From assembly GCF_002608075.1 (NCBI RefSeq), contig NZ_LAHA01000074.1, positions 1-37,652 of the forward strand: a stretch of 37,652 nucleotides of DNA, given 5' to 3'. Below the pieces are notes generated by a model, which was not told the origin of the DNA, searched no databases, and saw only the letters and a list, made by a program, of their open reading frames with translations. Each line of letters starts with the position of its first letter. The stretch's first letter is position 1. This stretch comes from Nostoc linckia z4 (GTDB lineage Bacteria; Cyanobacteriota; Cyanobacteriia; Cyanobacteriales; Nostocaceae). Positions 32,208 to 37,652 of the stretch are shown here, piece after piece. The translations under genes were made by a program, and so were the position numbers.

Positions 32208-33056
32208 TTGAATTTAATAGAGCGATTACAAATTCACCTCAATGAAATATCGCGAGAACGCGATCCCTACATGGCAACAGCTGGGCATTTTTTTGTCCAA
32301 GAATATATTCGCCAGCAATTTTCCCAATGGGGAAGTGTGGAAATCCACACCTTTGAAGTTAGAGGTAAAGTTTGTAAGAACTTGATCTTAAATTTACCTC
32401 CCCAAGTCGGAGTGCAAAAAAAAGATTTGCCGCCGATTTTAATTGGTGCCCACTATGATGCTGTTCCTGGAACACCAGGCGCTGATGATAACGCCACGGG
32501 TGTAGCAGTGTTACTGGAATTAGCCAGACAGTTTGCTGCCGAACCAATCAGATATCCTTTGAGGCTGGTTGCTTTTGATATGGAAGAATATGGCTTATTG
32601 GGTAGTGCTGAGTATGCAACTTTGTTGCGCCAACAAAAGCAACAGTTACGTTTAATGATTTCACTAGAAATGTTGGGTTATGTGGATTCTACACCAGGCT
32701 CTCAAAATTACCCGCCTTTTTTGAATCGCTTCTATCCTAACAGTGGCGATTTTATTGCTTTAATTGGCAATTGGCGGACAATTGGTGACTTAATTACCAT
32801 GAGTCGTAATATTCGCCAAGCCGGCGTATCTAGTCAATGGTTACCCGTACCAAATAAAGGTTTAATAGTTCCCCAAACCAGACTTAGCGATCATGCATCT
32901 TTTTGGGATTTGGGTTATCCAGCGATGATGATCACAGATACAGCATTTTTAAGGAATCCAAATTATCACAAATCTAGTGATACGGTTGCTAGTTTGGATT
33001 TAGATTTTCTCTGTGGTGTATGTGAAGGTTTGGAAATGGCGATTAGGCGATTGTAG
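32208..33056 (+). CDS. M28-family zinc aminopeptidase-like peptidase
   Basis: A 282-residue metallopeptidase. The two-zinc site is readable: H82 and D84 (GAHYDAVPGTPGADD), bridging Asp D93/D94, the catalytic pair E126-E127 (DMEEYGLLGS), E154 (ISLEMLGY) and H254 (PNYHKSSDT). There is no signal peptide, so a cytosolic role in peptide trimming is likely. The start is the TTG at 32208: an in-frame TAA lies shortly upstream, and the first ATG (codon 22) would cut into the conserved N-terminal helix. It lies between two direct copies of a MITE-like element. Confidence 0.9.
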   Translation: MNLIERLQIHLNEISRERDPYMATAGHFFVQEYIRQQFSQWGSVEIHTFEVRGKVCKNLILNLPPQVGVQKKDLPPILIGAHYDAVPGTPGADDNATGVAVLLELARQFAAEPIRYPLRLVAFDMEEYGLLGSAEYATLLRQQKQQLRLMISLEMLGYVDSTPGSQNYPPFLNRFYPNSGDFIALIGNWRTIGDLITMSRNIRQAGVSSQWLPVPNKGLIVPQTRLSDHASFWDLGYPAMMITDTAFLRNPNYHKSSDTVASLDLDFLCGVCEGLEMAIRRL

Positions 33057-33139
33057 GGAACTCCAAAAAATAAATTATTGTAGTTAATGTGTTGACTGTT
33101 GACTGTTAACTGTTAACCATCAACAGTCAACAACTTCAG
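33056..33139. mobile_element. MITE-like element, copy 2, starting at the peptidase stop codon
   Basis: It begins GGGAACTCCAAAAAATAAA at the last base of the TAG stop. A 12-bp perfect stem TGTTGACTGTTG (33090-33101) / CAACAGTCAACA (33121-33132) encloses gttaactgttaac. The right end is missing or merged with the next gene's stop. Confidence 0.6.
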
Positions 33140-33748
33140 TTACTCTTGCTGATTTGCTTGAGGTAAAGAGATATTTTGTAAGTAATTCACTAAATCATTT
33201 TGGCTGTTAAAATCTAACAGTGCCTCAGCTAAGTCTTCTAGTTGAGTGATGGATAAAGTACGAATTTGCTGTTCTATTTCTGACCCAATTGCAGTAAACC
33301 GACGGGTTAACAGACGCAAAATTAGTTGTAACGCCTCTTGTTTCTTTCCTCGTTCTTCTCCCTTTTGCAGAATGTCTTGGTAAATTACTGATTCTTGCAT
33401 AATTTCCTCTGTGAAAAGCTGTTGGATCAAATTTTTCTCAAACCGCAAACCAGCCAAAACCTGTACGCAAGCTGATATATTCTGTCGTTGGTCTGTTTCC
33501 TCAATCATATCCACAGCAGCAGCAACTTGAGTTAACAAATCCCTTGGTGAGTCGGCTTTGGCTAATGTCGCCAGTGGTAAGAGTGCGGGGTTGGCTAGCA
33601 GTGGTGTAGGGTCTTCTTCCCATAAACGAATCACTCGATATCTATGGGTGGTGTTTTGGATATCTTTTGTGTCAATTGAAAGCAACCATCTGGCAAAGTC
33701 GCCAGGATAGTTTTCGGCTAGGTATTTGCAGGTGTTATCGTAACTCAA
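33140..33748 (-). CDS. Rpn-like (cyanobacterial 'MSYDN') protein with an internal deletion
   Basis: A 202-residue protein. The first 30 residues (MSYDNTCKYLAENYPGDFAR) match the start, and residues 32-200 match the C-terminal half (HRYRVIRLWEEDPTPLLANP; QRQNISACVQVLAGLRFEKN; the terminal LTRRF ... LEDLAEALLDF) of a family usually about 290-310 residues long. The missing central part is where that family carries its PD-(D/E)XK nuclease core. The product is therefore probably without nuclease activity, though in frame. It is flanked by copies 2 and 3 of the MITE-like element. Confidence 0.7.
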   Translation of the reverse strand: MSYDNTCKYLAENYPGDFARWLLSIDTKDIQNTTHRYRVIRLWEEDPTPLLANPALLPLATLAKADSPRDLLTQVAAAVDMIEETDQRQNISACVQVLAGLRFEKNLIQQLFTEEIMQESVIYQDILQKGEERGKKQEALQLILRLLTRRFTAIGSEIEQQIRTLSITQLEDLAEALLDFNSQNDLVNYLQNISLPQANQQE

Positions 33749-33761
33749 GGCGATCGCTTAC

Positions 33762-33860
33762 AACTCAAAAAATCTTTTATTGTTATTGTTGACTGTTGAG
33801 TGTCAACGGTTAACAGTCAACAGTCAATAATAGTAATGGAATACCTCTTTATTTGATTTT
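33762..33860. mobile_element. MITE-like element, copy 3
   Basis: Diverged copy: left end aactcaaaaaatctttt, central inverted pair GTTGACTGTT (33788-33797) / AACAGTCAAC (33812-33821), right part agtaatggaatacctcttta, which resembles agcaatgaaatactttttta of copy 1. Confidence 0.5.
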
Positions 33861-33872
33861 GTCATCAAGCTA

Positions 33873-34835
33873 TCATTCTTCATCCGTTGCTTTTACAAGA
33901 GATTGACTAGATTGGGCTAGATAAATACCTACTAAAACTATGGCAAAAGTCACCCAATCAAACAAGCCCACCTGTTCTGAAAAAATGAACCAAGCAAAAA
34001 TTGAAGCTAAAACTGGTTCGGCTAGAAGAGTGACAGCAACGACTCCTGAAGAGATTCTGCTGAGGCTGTAGGCTAAAAGTCCTTGACCTAAAACTTGGCA
34101 GAAAAGGGCTTGAAAAATAATGAAAAACCAACCCGTCCCAGAATACGGGAGTAGTCTATCTTCAAGGAATGGAACCACGGGTAGGAGAAACATGGTTGTG
34201 ATTCCACAGCGCCACAACATGATGGTTGCGGTGCTAAATCGAGACCGGAGTTGTTCTATTAGCAACATACACGTTGCCATGAAAATCGCAGTTAGAAATG
34301 CTAAAGCATCACCAAGTATTTGGTCAGTGGCAAACTGCACTTTATTGATTTCAAATGCGATCGCTCCCCCTAAAGCGATGGCCAAACCAATCACGAATCT
34401 GTAATCGAAGCGCCTACCGAATAACAGATAGCCAGCTAAAGCGACGAATAAGGAATTTAAATTAGACAGCAAAGCCACGTTGGCAACATTAGTTTGACTC
34501 AGCGACCAAGCCCACAACAATAGGTAGGTTGCAGCAGCAGTTCCCATTGCTAACAACAGACAAATTTCTTTTTTAGTTAAAGGCTTGTGTTCTGTTGGTT
34601 GTTTATTGGACTGTTGGTAGCGGAAAGCCTCAAGTCCATTCCACAGACCAAAAACCACTGTAGCAATCCAACTGCGATGAAATACTACAGCATTTGCACC
34701 GATTTCTAGTTGACACAGTTTTGTCAGAGATGGGGCCAAAGATATGGGAATTAGGGCAAAAAATAATGACAAAGTTCCTACTAAAGCTGGTGTTAAGGGC
34801 AACTTTTGTTGTAGGAGTGCCTGTTTTGTCGTCAT
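33873..34835 (-). CDS. DMT/EamA-family exporter (second of a pair)
   Basis: A 320-residue ten-helix drug/metabolite transporter with two EamA repeats (about 18-155 and 175-310). The second repeat is clear in QVLGQGLLAYSLSRISSGVVAV and LLAEPVLASIFAWFIFSEQV. It is about the usual length. The substrate is unknown. It overlaps the upstream paralogue by four bases (ATGA at 34832-34835), and the two share the same helix layout and motifs (NRLW/HRSW-x6-FGLWNG), showing tandem duplication. Confidence 0.9.
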   Translation of the reverse strand: MTTKQALLQQKLPLTPALVGTLSLFFALIPISLAPSLTKLCQLEIGANAVVFHRSWIATVVFGLWNGLEAFRYQQSNKQPTEHKPLTKKEICLLLAMGTAAATYLLLWAWSLSQTNVANVALLSNLNSLFVALAGYLLFGRRFDYRFVIGLAIALGGAIAFEINKVQFATDQILGDALAFLTAIFMATCMLLIEQLRSRFSTATIMLWRCGITTMFLLPVVPFLEDRLLPYSGTGWFFIIFQALFCQVLGQGLLAYSLSRISSGVVAVTLLAEPVLASIFAWFIFSEQVGLFDWVTFAIVLVGIYLAQSSQSLVKATDEE

Positions 34836-35803
34836 ATTTTTAGCAAATTTTTAACAAAAATAGTATTGAATGAGTTTTGCAACTTTGATTTATCTGCAAC
34901 CTGGCTAGATATCGCTAAGTATAGACCGATTAAAACTATAGCGAAACCCATGAAATTAAAAAAACTTAATTGTTCCGAAAAGATGAAGAAAGCAAAAATG
35001 GCACTAAATATTGGCTCTAACAGATGCACCAAGGAGACTACCACAGAGGAGAATCTAGCAAGGCTATAGGTCAAAAGCCCGTGACCGAGAACTTGGCAAA
35101 TCGCTGCTTGGGAAATAACCCAAAGCCAACCATTGGCTGAAGAAGGGAAAATCCGATCTTGAGTCAACAAAAGTATGGGCAATATGACCACCGCAGCCAT
35201 CCCGCAGATCCACAACTGAATTATCTCCAAAGAAAACTTGGTTCGTAATTTTTCTACAGTTAGCAGGTATGCACCGAAGAAAATAGCTGAAACAATGGCA
35301 GCAAAGCTTCCTGTAACTTCGTTAGTGGAGGTTTGTAGTTCCTCAAATTCAATGGTAATCGTTCCCCCAAAGGCGATGGCCATCCCCAATAAAAATTTAC
35401 TTTCAAAACCGTGACGAAATAACAGCCACGCCCCCAAACTAGTAAATATAGGGGCAAGATTATGCAAAACGCTGGAGATAGCGACATGAGTTTGAGTTAA
35501 CGACCAAGCCAAAAACGCTAAAGTCGCAGCCCAACAAGTACCAGCACCTATCAATAGCAAAAAATCTTGACTAGTGTAAGATTGTTGTTCTACAGGTTTA
35601 TCTGGGGAAAATTGCCCAGATATGGCCTTGTATCCATTCCACAACCCGAAGATTGTACTAGCAAGCCACAAGCGATTAAATACAGTGGCGTTGGGGCTGA
35701 TTTCAGCTTCACTCAATCTCACAAAAATAGAGCCAAAAGAAAGGGCACCCACACCTAAAAGTAATGCCGCAAGAGCTATCTTTGTCTGATTGGATATGTT
35801 CAT
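34832..35803 (-). CDS. DMT/EamA-family exporter (first of a pair)
   Basis: A 323-residue ten-helix transporter: LLLGVGALSFGSIFVRLSEA opens the first EamA repeat, with QVLGHGLLTYSLARFSSVVVSL and LLEPIFSAIFAFFIFSEQLS in the second. Paralogue of the following gene and translationally coupled to it. The pair could act as a heterodimer, which is known for some DMT pumps but not for this full-length EamA type, so I regard separate activity as more likely. Confidence 0.9.
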   Translation of the reverse strand: MNISNQTKIALAALLLGVGALSFGSIFVRLSEAEISPNATVFNRLWLASTIFGLWNGYKAISGQFSPDKPVEQQSYTSQDFLLLIGAGTCWAATLAFLAWSLTQTHVAISSVLHNLAPIFTSLGAWLLFRHGFESKFLLGMAIAFGGTITIEFEELQTSTNEVTGSFAAIVSAIFFGAYLLTVEKLRTKFSLEIIQLWICGMAAVVILPILLLTQDRIFPSSANGWLWVISQAAICQVLGHGLLTYSLARFSSVVVSLVHLLEPIFSAIFAFFIFSEQLSFFNFMGFAIVLIGLYLAISSQVADKSKLQNSFNTIFVKNLLKI

Positions 35804-35835
35804 TAAGGAAAATTAAATTCAAATGTTCAATAAAT

Positions 35836-36020
35836 ATGGTGACTGGGAGATGGGGAGACAAGGGAGATGGGGAGGTAGGGAAGGCTCTTAAGGCAAGGGA
35901 AAAGGTTAATGGTTCGACAAGCTCACCAACCGGGAAAAGGGAAAAGGAATAAATTTAATTTTTCCCCTTTTCCCCTTGCCCCTTTCCCTTTCCCCATGCC
36001 CTGTTTGCCCTATGCCCCAT
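35836..36020. repeat. Mosaic heptamer arrays and a small palindromic repeat
   Basis: gggagatggggagacaaggg copies (35842-35880), then a segment with ggttcgacaagctcaccaac (35912-35931), then gggaaaagggaaaagg and its pyrimidine counterpart ttccccttttcccc (35963-35990), which are inverted to each other, then GCCCTAT/GCCCCAT copies reaching the stop of the mannosyltransferase gene. Confidence 0.8.
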
Positions 36021-36025
36021 CCCTT

Positions 36026-37333
36026 TTATCCAACCCAATGCTCTTGGGCAAATCCTACAGCTATTTTGGCTAATAAAGTTACAAATAAGCCCAGGATAAA
36101 ATATCCCTGACGAGGATGGCGAGATAGGAACAGACCAATGGCTATACTCAAAGGTATAATTCCATAGGCCAAACGACTCAAGGAAATAGTACCTCCAGAG
36201 GCTAGGAGCAAACCAATACCGCAAAAGCCATAGGTAACTGTAACTGTGGTGAGTTGTCGATGTAAGCGCCACAAAACAAAGGCACCACCTAAGACCATGA
36301 ACAAGTTCAGCAAGTTATTCATCCACTGTTCGCTGGCCAAGACTAACAAAAACACAATTAAAGCATAAAAGCCATAAACTAATTTTCCAGAAATCGAATG
36401 TTTCTGAAAGCGCCATAAAAGATAGCCAGCGCTAATAATTATGGCCACCAACAAGGGATACCAGGGGTCTTGAATGCCGCCAGATGGGTTTTGCACCCAA
36501 CCAAATTCCCAATTTTTGCTGCCAACTAAAATTTGCATTAGCATGTTTAACCAACCTTGCCAATCAAACCCAAAGGAAGGCCGCCATCCCCTTTGTGCTT
36601 GGATGAAAGCTAAAGGGTGACCAAAATCAATCGCACAATACAAACTGAATAGAAGTATGCCAATGGTGGTGGCAAAAGTGGCAATATAAGCAATGGGTGG
36701 TCTGCGTTCTTTCCAAGCTGCGATCGCTAATGCTGGAATTAGTGCCATACCCGTGGGACGTGTTGCTGTGGCCATTGCGCCCCAAAATGCAGTCCAGCGA
36801 TATTGTTTGTCATCGAAAGCCCGCAAAGCGGCCGTACTCAAAAACAAATACAGTCCCTCTGTGTAAATCACCGTGGTAAACATAGACGATGGATAGCAAC
36901 AAACCACAGCACTCACCCACTGGGCGGCACTGTTGCCATAATGCTCTTTAATCCAAAAATATAAACAGTAAAGAGCTGCGAAAAACGCTAAATTGTTCAC
37001 CAAAATGCCTGCTAATTCAAACCGCAACCCCAGCTTCATCAAAACCCAGAGACTCAAGGGGAACAGCGGAAAAAAAGCTAAATTATGTTGGTTACCATCA
37101 TCGACGAATTCATAACCGGAAGTAGCGATCGCTCGGTAATGTATACTATCCCATGCATCAAAAACCTCCCAACCAAAACGAGGTACAAATGCATCTGCTG
37201 GTAACGGTATCCTTGGTGCAACCAGCAACATAGCTATCCAAATGAATATTCGACTAGCAAGCCATATTGCTGCGGGATATAGGAAATCAGTTTTCCATAA
37301 AATTTTTCTTATAGCTATCTGAACTTTAACCAT
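36026..37333 (-). CDS. PIG-V-type polytopic mannosyltransferase family protein
   Basis: A 435-residue membrane protein with about ten helices. The first loop carries WDSIHYRAIATSGYEF, matching the catalytic-loop Asp-x-x-x-x-Tyr layout (W-D-x-x-H-Y) of GT-C enzymes like PIG-V, and FFPLFPLSLWVLMKL and TEGLYLFLSTAAL follow. GT-C enzymes use a lipid-linked sugar on the outer membrane face. The bacterial members' acceptors are unknown; a lipid or envelope glycan is the likely target. The last residues (EHWVG) also read from a GCATTGGGTTGG stretch at the edge of a heptamer array. Start at 37331-37333. Confidence 0.85.
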   Translation of the reverse strand: MVKVQIAIRKILWKTDFLYPAAIWLASRIFIWIAMLLVAPRIPLPADAFVPRFGWEVFDAWDSIHYRAIATSGYEFVDDGNQHNLAFFPLFPLSLWVLMKLGLRFELAGILVNNLAFFAALYCLYFWIKEHYGNSAAQWVSAVVCCYPSSMFTTVIYTEGLYLFLSTAALRAFDDKQYRWTAFWGAMATATRPTGMALIPALAIAAWKERRPPIAYIATFATTIGILLFSLYCAIDFGHPLAFIQAQRGWRPSFGFDWQGWLNMLMQILVGSKNWEFGWVQNPSGGIQDPWYPLLVAIIISAGYLLWRFQKHSISGKLVYGFYALIVFLLVLASEQWMNNLLNLFMVLGGAFVLWRLHRQLTTVTVTYGFCGIGLLLASGGTISLSRLAYGIIPLSIAIGLFLSRHPRQGYFILGLFVTLLAKIAVGFAQEHWVG

Positions 37334-37652
37334 AGACTTGAGTATTTCAAAATACTACTTTATCCATCCTCTTATCTATGAATACAGTACTGTTAACTTA
37401 AAGTTATGAGTAAGACTTTGCATATTTAATCCTCCACCACACACTAACAAATCAAAACAAATCGCCAATTATTAAAAGATATTTTATTTTTTGCTTATTT
37501 TTGTGAATTTCTCAGCAATCATATCTAAAGATGTCGTGTTTATCAATACAAATTTAGTCATTAGTCATTACATTGAGCATTCCTTATTCTCCGTGTCTCC
37601 GTGTCTTTGCGTCTCCCCCATCTCCCCACCTCCCCATCTCCCCATCTCCCCA
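37334..37652. repeat. Right-edge intergenic region with CTCCCCAT heptamer array
   Basis: No gene is visible. The first 220 bases are AT-rich. From 37556 there are agtcatt copies (37557-37570), ctccgtgt copies and then ctccccat copies that run off the window edge (37611-37652). It should contain the mannosyltransferase promoter near 37334-37400. Confidence 0.7.

Noticed and set aside
34832..35803. Heterodimeric small multidrug pump made by the two adjacent transporters
   Set aside because: Both are full-length ten-helix EamA proteins, not four-helix SMR subunits, so pairing is not needed for function.

Overview
The window is a chromosomal stretch from a filamentous, probably heterocyst-forming cyanobacterium (Nostoc/Anabaena/Calothrix type). 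The evidence is the frequent HIP1 octamer (gcgatcgc), dense arrays of short tandem heptamers (TGGGCAT, GGGGAAA, CTCCCCAT, TTGACTG, AACTCCT classes) typical of Nostocales, and cyanobacterial families such as DUF3143, a DnaK3-like DnaK with a DnaJ partner, CdaA next to UppS, and truncated copies of the cyanobacterial 'MSYDN' and 'MTRFIHDQF' nuclease-like families. No tRNA, rRNA, CRISPR array or complete insertion sequence was recognised.

Layout. 1-5.5 kb: the tail of an unidentified gene with a terminator, then a minus-strand run of a SRPBCC protein, a CPXCG zinc-ribbon protein, a radical SAM enzyme, a SemiSWEET transporter, a truncated gene relic and a 599-aa protein made of about seven repeats of a 60-residue unit. 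5.6-11.3 kb: aroC (chorismate synthase), then on the plus strand a secreted protein with a duplicated NGCLEL domain and an emfourin-like end, a glycoside-hydrolase-like secreted protein, and a minus-strand GT4 glycosyltransferase. 11.6-16.5 kb: a large PAS4-GAF-GGDEF diguanylate cyclase and divergent aspS. 16.6-18.8 kb: an accessory patch of small minus-strand genes (DUF1902, unknowns, HicB with a frameshifted HicA, DUF1877) plus a DUF1902 gene fragment. 18.9-22.5 kb: clpC with a strong terminator, then rimI. 22.7-26.1 kb: plus-strand lysA, cdaA and uppS, linking the diaminopimelate precursor, c-di-AMP signalling and the undecaprenyl carrier. 26.1-28.5 kb: two toxin-antitoxin pairs flanking a DUF3143 gene and a membrane-anchored J-protein. 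28.5-31.9 kb: dnaK3-like and dnaJ. 32-35.8 kb: an M28 peptidase and an internally deleted Rpn-like gene, with three copies of a small MITE-like element around them, then two tandem DMT exporters. 36-37.3 kb: a PIG-V-type mannosyltransferase.

Most housekeeping genes are ordinary. The points that stand out are: (i) heptamer arrays that begin at, or read into, the 3' ends of genes and supply C-terminal residues; (ii) palindromic heptamer arrays inside the lysA-cdaA and dnaK-dnaJ gaps; (iii) decaying accessory genes (frameshifted hicA, DUF1902 fragment, two different deletions in nuclease-like families); (iv) the 599-aa repeat protein; and (v) the double-domain/emfourin-like secreted protein. I did not find a clear multi-gene undescribed defence system. 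The 16.6-18.8 kb patch and the 599-aa protein are the best places to look.
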